From contig CAKRLC010000102.1 in the NCBI GenBank assembly GCA_934358955.1, forward strand, positions 1 through 9,443: a DNA stretch of 9,443 nt, in the 5' to 3' direction. Every line of letters begins with the position of its first letter. The stretch's first letter is position 1. Source of the stretch: an uncultured Roseburia sp. (GTDB lineage: Bacteria; Bacillota; Clostridia; Lachnospirales; Lachnospiraceae). Shown piece by piece: positions 1 to 6,965 of this stretch. Below the pieces are notes generated by a model that was not told the DNA's origin, ran no database searches, and saw nothing but the letters and a program-made list of their open reading frames with translations. The position numbers and the translations under genes are program-made.

Positions 1-89
1 GTCTTATCTCCATTGCACAAAGAGAAACTTTCCATATTTCTTTTGTGCAATTTGACAATAAAGGTTATGATGCAGACTTTTTGACACCC
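1..89. mobile_element. Right end of a MITE-like element, copy 1 (cut by the window edge)
   Basis: This stretch repeats 9180-9268 in the same orientation. The first 72 bases match exactly and the last 17 differ at five positions, all transitions. It ends at 70-89 in ATGCAGACTTTTTGACACCC, the exact reverse complement of 9045-9064, which is the other end of the second copy. It contains the hairpin with arms ATTGCACAAA (12-21) and TTTGTGCAAT (42-51). No coding frame is evident. The left part lies outside the window. The MITE label is inferred from size, terminal inverted repeats and lack of coding; no transposase family could be assigned. Confidence 0.75.
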
Positions 90-100
90 GAATCTTTCAT

Positions 101-163
101 AAAAAAAGAGCCCTTGGATATCCTATGAGATTTCTCTCAAACTTCAGATATCCGGCTCTTTTT
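101..163 (-). terminator. Rho-independent terminator closing the ridA-marR operon
   Basis: A long stem is formed by AGAGCC plus GGATATC (107-122, with a CTT bulge) and GATATCC plus GGCTCT (147-159). On the minus strand it runs into seven T (101-107). The loop contains a small inner hairpin, TGAGA-TTTC-TCTCA. The stem also has a T run on the plus-strand side, so it could work in both directions. It starts 17 bases past the marR stop codon. Confidence 0.85.
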
Positions 164-179
164 CGTTTCTTCAAAATTT

Positions 180-677
180 TTAATTTTTACTTTTCTCTGT
201 CAAATGCCGCGCAAGCGCTTCCTCTTTCAGCAACATTTCCATAATCTGTTCGTATTCAAAGATGCACTGCAGTTCTTCCTCACTGAATCTGTTCAGGGCA
301 ATCTCGTCCATCTGCCTGTGCATACTTTCGTCGTATCGCTGATGCTCTGTGTAAAACTGCTCTCCTTTTTCTGTCAGAAATGCAATGATCTGCCGTTTGT
401 TTTCTTCATTCTTTCTGCGACAGACGTATCCTTTCTTCTCCAGGCGTGATGCAATCTGTGAAACTGCCCCCTGTGTGACATTCATCTCTCTGGCAATCTC
501 AGACATGGTACGTCCCTCACCCGGACCGATTGCGATCACAAAGTGTGCCTCTCTCATGTAGAGTTTATCACCTGCCATATACTCATGGTCTGAATCCATA
601 TACTGTACAAAAGCTCTTGCTGTATTTCCCTGCTGATGTAATAACTTTCCGATTAATTTGATACGCTGTTCCTTCAT
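180..677 (-). CDS. MarR family transcriptional regulator
   Basis: A 165-residue protein of normal MarR size. A winged helix-turn-helix is visible: MSEIAREMNVTQGAVSQIAS around residues 58-77, the recognition helix, then a wing with RRKNEENKRQ (87-96) and the usual LTEKG after it. The wing has NKR where many members have a D-x-R motif. Cys86 sits in the wing and Cys138 in the C-terminal dimer helices; a redox or thiol role is possible but unproven. MarR proteins are usually dimeric repressors released by small ligands. The start is supported by GGAGGGG six bases upstream of ATG. As last gene of the ridA operon it is the best candidate for binding the paired palindromes at 3696-3731. The ligand is unknown. 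Confidence 0.93.
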   Translation of the reverse strand: MKEQRIKLIGKLLHQQGNTARAFVQYMDSDHEYMAGDKLYMREAHFVIAIGPGEGRTMSEIAREMNVTQGAVSQIASRLEKKGYVCRRKNEENKRQIIAFLTEKGEQFYTEHQRYDESMHRQMDEIALNRFSEEELQCIFEYEQIMEMLLKEEALARHLTEKSKN

Positions 678-700
678 CTCTATCCCCTCCGCATATAGAA

Positions 701-729
701 ATTATTGCAGACAATTCCAAAAATTGCAA
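701..729 (-). promoter_or_regulatory. Candidate promoter of marR
   Basis: On the minus strand TTGCAA (724-729), a 17-base spacer, and AATAAT (701-706) preceded by TGC, an extended -10. The expected start of transcription leaves a short leader with the marR ribosome binding site. It could give marR expression separate from the operon promoter. Prediction by eye only. Confidence 0.5.
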
Positions 730-752
730 GGAAACATTTTACATCGGTAAGT

Positions 753-780
753 TAATATTCATTCATCTAATATTCATTCA
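753..780. repeat. Two direct repeats of a 13-mer upstream of the marR promoter
   Basis: TAATATTCATTCA occurs at 753-765 and 768-780, a 15-base period. It lies 24-51 bases upstream of the marR -35 hexamer, a position typical for an activator or a remote operator. It does not resemble the TTTAG-N3-CTAAA palindromes of the ridA promoter. Confidence 0.7.
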
Positions 781-807
781 GCAGTAAAACACTTGCCGTT
801 TTGCTGC
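781..807. other. Hairpin between the M20 gene and marR, no T run on the coding strand
   Basis: GCAGTAAAAC (781-790) and GTTTTGCTGC (798-807) pair with one mismatch around a 7-base loop. On the minus strand no T run follows, so it does not look like a terminator for the amidohydrolase gene, and read-through into marR is likely. It could be an mRNA processing or stability stem. Confidence 0.4.
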
Positions 808-817
808 GTAAGATTTT

Positions 818-2014
818 TTATTTTTGCAGCATTGCAACAAACTTCAGTGTAGAGATCACACCGGTAGATAACACTCCTTCATCCACATCAAAGAAACCAT
901 TATGATGTGCTGCACCCGAACCATAGGACGGATTATTGATTCCAAGGTGTGCCAATACACTCGGACAGATTCTTCGATAACAGGAGAATGACTCCGATGC
1001 ATACCATGGCTCACAAGAGGAAACCGTTACGTTCTCCGGAAGTACCTCCGGCAATGCAGCAGAAATAAGATTTGAATAATATTCATCATTGATCACCGGT
1101 GCACATAAAACACAGAAGCGATCATCAAATTGTACCTGGCAATTGTTCATTGCAGCGGTATGCTCTGCTACATTCTTAAAGATCCGGACAGCTTTTTCTC
1201 CTTCTTCATCGTTGAAGAAACGCAGGGAACCAAGTATATCCGCTGTATCCGGAATGACATTTGGCGCTTCGCCACCCTGGATACTCGTTACTCCTAACGT
1301 AACTGTTCTTCCGGCGGTAATCTGATTGACCCAGGCCGTCGCTGTATTGGTCAGAATAGAAGCTGCGCAAAATACAGGATTTACTGACATATCCGGTCTG
1401 GAACCATGTCCTCCTCTGCCGATGACCTTGATACCAACCCCGGCAGCACCGGCCATTCGAGGGCCTGCACTGACACAAATCTTTCCGGATTCAAGTCCTG
1501 CATAAACATGGATTCCCCAGCAGACGTCCACGCCATGGGAACCGAGCTGATTTAACATAGCCAAAATTCCTCTGCCATCCTCTTCCCCTTCTTCAAAGCA
1601 GAAATAGATCACGCCTGTCAGACCGTCACGATGCTCTGCAAGTACACGCATAGATCCTAACAGCATCGCTGTATGGGCATCATGACCGCAGGCATGACTC
1701 GTACACGGGTCATCAGACACTACAACACGGGGACCGGCAAGATTATTTGGCTCCTCTGGTACCGGAAGTGCATCAATATCTGCCCGGAGCGCAATACGTG
1801 GACCTGGTTTTCCTGTATCAAGAATGGCGATCCAACCGGTATCGCCTGCCTTTTCATAAGGCAGACCGGCTTTTTTTATCTCTTCTTCAATAAACGCACT
1901 TGTCTTGAATTCCTTGCCGCTTACTTCGGCAAAACGATGAATGGTACGTCGACATTCAATCACATAATCCTGCTGTGCTTCTGCCTGCAGGCGGATTATT
2001 TCATTCGTCAGCAT
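818..2014 (-). CDS. M20D-family amidohydrolase (N-acyl-amino-acid deacylase type)
   Basis: 398 residues, typical of cytoplasmic M20D di-metal amidohydrolases, which remove acyl groups from N-acyl amino acids (hippurate hydrolase, indole-acetyl-amino-acid hydrolase, B. subtilis YxeP/SndA). Visible motifs: RADIDALP (78-84), CGHDAH (109-114), EEGEE (141-145), GIHVY (167-171), GRGGHGSRP in the dimerisation lid (199-207), GGEAPNVIPD (247-256) and HHNGFF (370-375). By family analogy Cys109, His111, Glu142, His168 and His370 bind metal and Glu141 is the general base. The usual SEDFS motif reads SESFS (340-344), an unusual change. GGAGGAGG lies six bases before ATG. It is 54 bases downstream of the lyase gene, in the same operon. 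The exact acyl substrate cannot be read from sequence; N-acyl-cysteine conjugates are inferred from context. Confidence 0.92.
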   Translation of the reverse strand: MLTNEIIRLQAEAQQDYVIECRRTIHRFAEVSGKEFKTSAFIEEEIKKAGLPYEKAGDTGWIAILDTGKPGPRIALRADIDALPVPEEPNNLAGPRVVVSDDPCTSHACGHDAHTAMLLGSMRVLAEHRDGLTGVIYFCFEEGEEDGRGILAMLNQLGSHGVDVCWGIHVYAGLESGKICVSAGPRMAGAAGVGIKVIGRGGHGSRPDMSVNPVFCAASILTNTATAWVNQITAGRTVTLGVTSIQGGEAPNVIPDTADILGSLRFFNDEEGEKAVRIFKNVAEHTAAMNNCQVQFDDRFCVLCAPVINDEYYSNLISAALPEVLPENVTVSSCEPWYASESFSCYRRICPSVLAHLGINNPSYGSGAAHHNGFFDVDEGVLSTGVISTLKFVAMLQK

Positions 2015-2068
2015 AAAAACCCTCCTCCTTTTGTTCTACAAAGCTGCATTCTATGTTCTTTTCTGAAA

Positions 2069-3244
2069 TTAGTTATTTAAAACAGAAGCGATCCGATCCA
2101 GTGCCTCTACCAGTGTTTTTCTTGTACAGCCAATATTCAGTCTTAAATGACCTTCGCCGCCTTTGCCAAACCATGGTCCCGGTACACAGATCACTTCTTT
2201 TCCCATAATAACTTTCTTAATAATCTCTTCGTCTGTCAGTCCGGCACTACCAAGATCCAGCCAGCATAAAAACGTACCCTGTGGGGCGCTAAATCCTACC
2301 TTATGCTTCTGGCACCACTCTGAAACAACCTCCACATTTCCCTGAAGGTAAACTAATAATTCTTCCAGCCATGCCTCTCCTTCCGGTGAATATGCCGCCT
2401 GTACCATCTCCAGACCAAACGTATTGGATGCGCTGTACGAATGAGCATCAATCTCCTGATCATACTGTTTTTTCAGTTCTGCTGAAGAGCTGAAAATATT
2501 CGCAAGGCGAAGTCCTGCTACATTAAAGGTTTTTCCAAGAGATGTGCATAACAGATGCGGTGCATCACTTGCCAGCGCAAACGGTGTATGAACATATCCT
2601 GCATATACAAGATCACTGTGGATCTCATCTGCGATCACAAGGACATTGTTCTTTTTACAGATCTCACCGACACGGGCAAGCTCCTCTTTTGTCCAGACTC
2701 TTCCCACCGGATTATGTGGGCTGCATAAAATCATGATCTTCGTATCCGGATCTGCTGCCTGTTCTTCAAGCAGTGGGAAGTCCATCTCATATACTCCATC
2801 ATTGCAGATCAGGCCATTGTTCACCATTACTCTTCCTGTTTTCTTGATCAGTTCTGCAAATGGATCGTATACAGGCTGCTGAATAATAACCTTATCTCCC
2901 GGATTACTGAATGCACGGATTGCAACGTTGATCGCACTGACAACGGTCGGCATCATGGAAACAAGGTCCGTATGGATCTTCATTCCAAATCGCTTATTAA
3001 ACCACCAGGTTAATGCATCATAATACTCCTGCTTATAAGAGCAATAACCAAAAATCTCTTTATCTGCTCTTTCTTTGATGGCTCTTACGATGCACTCCGG
3101 GCATGCAAAATCCATGTCTGCAATCCACATCGGAATCTCATTTTCTGAAACTTCTACCGGAAGATACCCCTTTAATCCTTCCGGGCGCCATTTCACATCA
3201 CTTGTGCTTCTGCGATCGATCTCACGGTTAAAATCTACGCTCAT
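2069..3244 (-). CDS. patB: PatB/MalY-type PLP-dependent C-S beta-lyase (cystathionine beta-lyase family)
   Basis: 391 residues, fold-type I PLP enzyme of the MalY/PatB branch. The N-terminus (DFNREIDRRSTSDVKW, 4-19) is typical of the branch. PLP-site residues: PVYDPF (124-129), SPHNPVGR (175-182), ADEIHSDL (205-212), the Schiff-base lysine in SLGKTFN (Lys238) and the carboxylate-binding arginine in HLRLNIG (Arg368). Family members cleave the C-S bond of cystathionine, cysteine or cysteine S-conjugates, giving thiol plus 2-aminoacrylate, which decays to pyruvate and ammonia. An aminotransferase activity cannot be excluded. AAGGGGG before ATG overlaps the stop region of ridA, 13 bases upstream, so the two are very likely co-transcribed and possibly translationally coupled. 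The pairing with ridA fits the 2-aminoacrylate product. Confidence 0.93.
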   Translation of the reverse strand: MSVDFNREIDRRSTSDVKWRPEGLKGYLPVEVSENEIPMWIADMDFACPECIVRAIKERADKEIFGYCSYKQEYYDALTWWFNKRFGMKIHTDLVSMMPTVVSAINVAIRAFSNPGDKVIIQQPVYDPFAELIKKTGRVMVNNGLICNDGVYEMDFPLLEEQAADPDTKIMILCSPHNPVGRVWTKEELARVGEICKKNNVLVIADEIHSDLVYAGYVHTPFALASDAPHLLCTSLGKTFNVAGLRLANIFSSSAELKKQYDQEIDAHSYSASNTFGLEMVQAAYSPEGEAWLEELLVYLQGNVEVVSEWCQKHKVGFSAPQGTFLCWLDLGSAGLTDEEIIKKVIMGKEVICVPGPWFGKGGEGHLRLNIGCTRKTLVEALDRIASVLNN

Positions 3245-3257
3245 CTTTATTTCCCCC

Positions 3258-3641
3258 TTATCTTTTTACTGCAATTGCCTCAATCTCAACTCGTGCATTC
3301 TTTGGAAGTGCTGCAACCTGGAAAGCTGCTCGTGACGGATACGGTGCGGCAAAAAATTCTGCATACACTTCGTTCATTGCTGCAAATTCTGCGATATCAG
3401 CAAGAAGTACGGTTGTCTTCGTTACATCTGCCATCGTCATACCATTCTCTGCTAAAATTGCCTGCACATTTTTCAATGACTGGCGTGTCTGGCTCGCAAT
3501 GTCTGCACCTGCGAACTCACCTGTTGCAGGATCGATTGGGAGCTGTCCTGATACAAATGCGATGTTTTCAGCTGAAATACCCTGTGAATATGGACCGATT
3601 GCTGCCGGTGCCTGTTCTGTTTTGATTTCTTTGTTTGCCAT
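3258..3641 (-). CDS. ridA: RidA family enamine/imine deaminase
   Basis: 127 residues, the standard RidA (YjgF/YER057c) length. It has Tyr18 in the IGPYSQG motif, SGQLPIDP (31-38), Arg104 in YPSRAAFQV and Glu121 in VEIEAIAV, the residues that in active RidA proteins hold and hydrolyse 2-aminoacrylate; the family works as a cytosolic trimer. First gene of the operon: AAGGAGAG stands seven bases before ATG, and a near-consensus promoter lies directly upstream. Its likely job is to clear the reactive enamine released by the downstream lyase and so protect PLP enzymes. The complete arginine-bearing active site argues for a true deaminase rather than one of the Arg-less Rid subfamilies. Confidence 0.95.
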   Translation of the reverse strand: MANKEIKTEQAPAAIGPYSQGISAENIAFVSGQLPIDPATGEFAGADIASQTRQSLKNVQAILAENGMTMADVTKTTVLLADIAEFAAMNEVYAEFFAAPYPSRAAFQVAALPKNARVEIEAIAVKR

Positions 3642-3684
3642 ACTTTTTCTCTCCTTATAATAAAATATTTTTTATCTTAATAAA

Positions 3685-3713
3685 AGCATACTCGTTTTAG
3701 AAACTAAAGTCAA
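3685..3713 (-). promoter_or_regulatory. Promoter of the ridA-patB-M20-marR operon
   Basis: On the minus strand TTGACT (3708-3713), a 17-base spacer and TATGCT (3685-3690) form a near-consensus sigma-A promoter. It is the only strong candidate between the upstream terminator (3781-3831) and ridA. A palindrome fills most of its spacer, which suggests repression by steric block. Confidence 0.8.
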
Positions 3714-3731
3714 TATATTTTAGAGTCTAAA
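3696..3731. promoter_or_regulatory. Paired palindromic operators, likely MarR sites
   Basis: Two 13-bp palindromes share the arms TTTAG-N3-CTAAA: 3696-3708 (within the spacer and touching the -35) and 3719-3731 (just upstream of the -35). They are 23 bases apart, start to start, about two helical turns. Size, symmetry and place fit MarR-family dimers, and the marR gene closes the same operon. That this protein binds here is inference. Confidence 0.7.
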
Positions 3732-3780
3732 GTATAGAAAAAAAGCGCTGCTTTTTGTGCAATATGTTTACATATGACAC

Positions 3781-3831
3781 AAAAAAACAGCAACACGGCA
3801 TCTGCTTCAAATTGCAGATTTCATGTTGCTG
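3781..3831 (-). terminator. Terminator of the transporter/kinase-like operon
   Basis: On the minus strand, arms CAGCAACA (from 3831) and TGTTGCTG (to 3788) enclose an inner stem ATCTGC/GCAGAT (3800-3819) and run into seven T (3781-3787). It starts about 25 bases after the stop of the kinase-like gene and insulates the ridA promoter. Confidence 0.92.
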
Positions 3832-3856
3832 CTTTCTAATATCTGAAATTATTTTT

Positions 3857-4855
3857 TTAACTGTTCGGATACTTATTGATCATACGCTCGATCAGCTCAA
3901 CGGATTCCTCGATTCCATAGCTTGCGCTGTTAATGCACAGATCATAGTTGACCGCATCCCCCCATTTTTTGCCGGTGTATGCGTGGTAATAACGCTCGTG
4001 GCGTTTATCTAACTTCTTTAACAGATGCTCTGCCTGTTTGTAATTCAGACCGTTCAGCTCCATCATACGGCGTACGCGCTGATCAAAAGATGCTGTGATA
4101 AAAATACTGATATGTGGGATACGATGATTCGTAAGCACAACGTCTGCGCATCTTCCCATAACAATAAAGTCCTCGTGTTTTGCCATATCACAGATCAGAT
4201 CACTCTGGTTAAAGAAAATAGCATCCTGAACCGGAAGTCCATGGTATTTCTTAAAATCTTTGAAAAATCTGCCTGCTCCGGTATCTTTTTCAAATTTTCC
4301 CTTCATCTCTTCCAAATAGTTTCCCTGGTCAGTGATGCCTTCTTTTTCTGCATCCAGACGTTTTAAAACCTGATTAAAGATCTCTGCATCGTAGTAATTA
4401 ATCTTTAATTTATCTGCCAATGCAAATCCGATATCTGTACCTGCACTTCCATGCGTACGTCCGATACAGATGATCAGATGATCATCCGGTGAAAACTTCT
4501 GACGGAGGTTTGATGTATTCAATGCCGCAATGTTCTCATTGATAATGTCCACGCTGCCAAAGCTCTCCGGAATCTCAGCAATCTTTTTTAAGATCTCATT
4601 ATACTCTGTCATCATTTTGCGATGATCTTCTTTATCCTTAATGGTTCTTGCCATATTACCGATCAGTGCAATGTCACTTCGGATCTCATGCCCCTGCGGT
4701 CTTGTGACTAAAAGTCTTGTGATCTCCTCTATGCAGGTAGCCTCATCACCTGTAAAGGTACGTCCCAGAGAGGATCCCAGGCATTCGTAAACATCTTTAT
4801 CCAACTGATACATTCTTTTTGCGATTTCATAACAATTCTGACGATTATTTTCCAT
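3857..4855 (-). CDS. Cytidylate-kinase-like family protein with an extra N-terminal helical domain
   Basis: 332 residues. The C-terminal half (about 126-328) resembles the cytidylate kinase-like family (Pfam Cytidylate_kin2): LIICIGRTHGSAGTDIG (127-143) at the P-loop position, YYDAEIF (154-160), VMGRCADVVL (232-241) and an Arg-rich lid-like stretch KRHERYYHAY (284-293). The P-loop is degenerate: it lacks the GKS/GKT lysine of true CMP kinases, which is common in this family, so nucleotide kinase activity should not be assumed. The first 120 residues are predicted helical, with no family I recognise. It follows the transporter gene by 24 bases with AAAGGG before its ATG, so it is co-transcribed with it and may serve or regulate the carrier. 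True role unknown. Confidence 0.85.
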   Translation of the reverse strand: MENNRQNCYEIAKRMYQLDKDVYECLGSSLGRTFTGDEATCIEEITRLLVTRPQGHEIRSDIALIGNMARTIKDKEDHRKMMTEYNEILKKIAEIPESFGSVDIINENIAALNTSNLRQKFSPDDHLIICIGRTHGSAGTDIGFALADKLKINYYDAEIFNQVLKRLDAEKEGITDQGNYLEEMKGKFEKDTGAGRFFKDFKKYHGLPVQDAIFFNQSDLICDMAKHEDFIVMGRCADVVLTNHRIPHISIFITASFDQRVRRMMELNGLNYKQAEHLLKKLDKRHERYYHAYTGKKWGDAVNYDLCINSASYGIEESVELIERMINKYPNS

Positions 4856-4879
4856 GATTTTTCATCCCTTTCTGCCTGC

Positions 4880-6223
4880 TTATAAGAAGAATACAAGTGT
4901 ATCGATTATAAATACCGGTACCAGGATTCCAAATGACCATGCCATATAACCAAAGAAGGATGGCATGCGGACACCGTTTTCGTCCGAAATTGATTTTACC
5001 ATAAAGTTTGGTGCATTTCCGATGTATGTATTGGCACCCATAAAGACAGCTCCGCAGGAAATTGCAGTGAGGATCTTAACGGAAATCGTTCCGACTGTTG
5101 TTGCCAGACCGGATGTAAATCCAAGAGTTCCAGCGGTTGTAAGGAATACCAGATATGTCGGTGTATTATCCAAAAAGCTGGACAGAAGTCCTGTTGCCCA
5201 GAACATCTGGTAAGGCTCTGTTATTCCGAGATGTGGTCCCATTGTCTTTAACAGGGCAAGAGCCGGCTGCATTGTAATAAAAATACCGACAAATAATACT
5301 GCAACCTCTTTGATCGCACCCCAGGTAAAGTGGTTCTGTGTACGGATCTTTTCACTGGTTGTCTTAAAGGACAACAATGCCGCAGCTAAAATAATCACAA
5401 TCTCGATGATTGCAGGAACAGTCAGCTTCACTTCTTCAAAAATCTTAATGCCAAGTACGTTTCCGGATGCATCCTGGAATGCAGGAAGGCCCGGTAAAGT
5501 ACCGCTTAAAATAACAGCTACTACGATCATAACAAGGAAAACGATGTTATGTAAACCTTCGATCTTAATCTCAACACCTGGCTTGCTGATATCCGGATGT
5601 AATCCGGCTGCAATGTCCTTACGATAGCTTCGTTTATCAATATGATAGAAAATAAATAATAAAATGATCATATTAAAGACTAATATGCCAAATAAATGCA
5701 GGCTCCAGAAAAATGGCACGCCACGCATGAATCCCATCAGCAATGGTGGATCACCGATTGGAGTCAGACATCCACCCATATTGGAAATCATGAAAATAAA
5801 GAAAATCATGATCTGACATTTATTCTTTCTCCAGGAGTTCATCTTAATCAATGGACGAACCAGTAACATACTTGCTCCGGTTGTACCGATGCAGCTTGAC
5901 AGCAGTGTACCAAATGCAAGGAACATCGCATTTACACCTGGAGAGCCTGCCAGATTACCTTCCAGTGTAATGTTACCGGATACACAGAATAATCCAAACA
6001 ACAAAACAATAAATGTAAGATAATCATTTATAATACAATCTAATACGGTCTCGACCGTTGATCCCGTACCATTTACTAAAATAGATGGAATGATAAACAG
6101 TAATGACCACGCGATTACTGCAAGTGCCTGATTTTTTTCCCACCATTCAGGCTTTATTAACGGCATAATTGCAATACATAGCAATAATCCCGCAAATGGA
6201 ATACATAGCAAATAACTATTCAT
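4880..6223 (-). CDS. Ion-transporter-superfamily carrier (CitMHS/NhaD-like; putative Na+/H+ antiporter or organic-anion transporter)
   Basis: 447 residues, polytopic inner-membrane protein with about ten or more hydrophobic segments and no signal peptide beyond the first (4-23). Two pseudo-symmetric halves each carry a broken-helix motif: GTLLSSCIGTTGAS (105-118) with NMGGCLTPIGDPP (148-160) in the first, and LLSSFLDNTPTY (346-357) with GANTYIGNAPNFMVK (396-410) in the second. This pattern is that of the IT superfamily (ArsB/NhaD, CitMHS). Such proteins are often labelled sodium:proton antiporters, but related ones carry citrate, so the substrate is undecided. AGAGGTG stands seven bases before ATG. 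Own promoter at 6277-6306; the kinase-like gene follows in the same transcript. Confidence 0.88.
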   Translation of the reverse strand: MNSYLLCIPFAGLLLCIAIMPLIKPEWWEKNQALAVIAWSLLFIIPSILVNGTGSTVETVLDCIINDYLTFIVLLFGLFCVSGNITLEGNLAGSPGVNAMFLAFGTLLSSCIGTTGASMLLVRPLIKMNSWRKNKCQIMIFFIFMISNMGGCLTPIGDPPLLMGFMRGVPFFWSLHLFGILVFNMIILLFIFYHIDKRSYRKDIAAGLHPDISKPGVEIKIEGLHNIVFLVMIVVAVILSGTLPGLPAFQDASGNVLGIKIFEEVKLTVPAIIEIVIILAAALLSFKTTSEKIRTQNHFTWGAIKEVAVLFVGIFITMQPALALLKTMGPHLGITEPYQMFWATGLLSSFLDNTPTYLVFLTTAGTLGFTSGLATTVGTISVKILTAISCGAVFMGANTYIGNAPNFMVKSISDENGVRMPSFFGYMAWSFGILVPVFIIDTLVFFL

Positions 6224-6276
6224 TGATATACACCTCTTTTTTTATTTCCAATGTGAATATTTTCTTTCCGTCTTCT

Positions 6277-6306
6277 ATATTATTACGAAAAGAGTTCTCC
6301 TTTCAA
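6277..6306 (-). promoter_or_regulatory. Promoter of the transporter operon with a palindrome in its spacer
   Basis: On the minus strand TTGAAA (6301-6306), 18-base spacer, TAATAT (6277-6282). The spacer and part of the -35 hold GAAAAGAG-TT-CTCCTTTC (6287-6304), symmetric except for one position pair, a plausible operator. No T run follows it, so it is not a terminator for the small gene upstream. Prediction by eye. Confidence 0.55.
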
Positions 6307-6318
6307 AAACAAATTTTC

Positions 6319-6729
6319 TTACACTGCTCGTTTTTTTCCATCGGATTCATGTATACAACTCGTTGCCTGTTCCCTTTGATGCTCATTACGCCAATCTGCG
6401 ATCTGAGCCTCCATATAATATCTCTTTTTTATAATTGCAAAAGATTCCTGTGGCATGCCAACCCAATATTTTTCATCTTCACAGTCTCCGGTATATTCAT
6501 CCATTTGCTGTTGCATTTCCATATTCAGGTTTGCATCCATTGTGTTGATATAGCTTGTCCTCTCCAAAAATGCATCTGCCGCGTATACAGTCTGCATTGA
6601 TCCTGCTTTCTGTACTGCCATTTCACGTAGAGCATATTGGAGTCTGGCATTCGCCAGACAGATTCCAAAAAATAATAGAAATAACGCTACACAAAGACAG
6701 AATCTTTTTCTTTTCTCTCCATATACCAT
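6319..6729 (-). CDS. Small membrane-anchored or secreted protein of unknown function
   Basis: 136 residues, not recognised. Basic start MVYGEKRKR followed by one hydrophobic segment (about 10-27, FCLCVALFLLFFGICLANA), which can be a signal-anchor or an uncleaved signal peptide; the rest would face outside. The outer part is polar, with a Met/Gln-rich stretch (MEMQQQMDEY, 70-79), an acidic patch with Cys83 (DCEDEKYW) and Cys124 near the basic C-terminus; the two Cys could pair outside. AGGAGAG lies eight bases before ATG and a promoter candidate is at 6762-6789, so the frame looks real. It stands 95 bases upstream of the transporter, which has its own promoter; partial co-transcription is possible as no terminator separates them. 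Confidence 0.75.
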   Translation of the reverse strand: MVYGEKRKRFCLCVALFLLFFGICLANARLQYALREMAVQKAGSMQTVYAADAFLERTSYINTMDANLNMEMQQQMDEYTGDCEDEKYWVGMPQESFAIIKKRYYMEAQIADWRNEHQREQATSCIHESDGKKRAV

Positions 6730-6761
6730 TTCTTTCTCTCTCCTAATCTACGCCCACGTAC

Positions 6762-6789
6762 ATCTTATCAAATTTATAATTTTTTTCAA
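6762..6789 (-). promoter_or_regulatory. Candidate promoter of the small membrane-anchored protein gene
   Basis: On the minus strand TTGAAA (6784-6789), 16-base spacer, TAAGAT (6762-6767), about 33 bases before the start codon, leaving a short leader with the ribosome binding site. The surrounding DNA is very AT-rich, so chance matches are likely. Confidence 0.45.
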
Positions 6790-6965
6790 TCATTCAATTT
6801 TACATTTTTTTTTTGATTTCTTTCCCCTTTTTCGTGATTTTTACTTATGTCTGGTATCTTTTTTGCTAATAGCACGCTTTCCTACAAAAGACATTTTCTT
6901 TTATCGGTATAATTTTTTATTGCAAGGACTGTTTTTCGATTTTTGAACGGTTTCATTGTTAGGAC

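Noticed and set aside
1089..2080. Plus-strand frames within the amidohydrolase gene
   Set aside because: They are opposite-strand shadows of a gene with full catalytic motifs; no ribosome binding sites.
3738..3756. Second terminator-like hairpin AAAAAGC-GCT-GCTTTTT before the ridA promoter
   Set aside because: The stem has only two G-C pairs and a 3-base loop; it may just be A/T-tract symmetry after the much stronger terminator at 3781-3831.
6840..6895. Short basic peptide of 17 codons on the minus strand (begins MSFVGKRAISKK)
   Set aside because: No ribosome binding site and no promoter of its own; length is within chance for an AT-rich gap.
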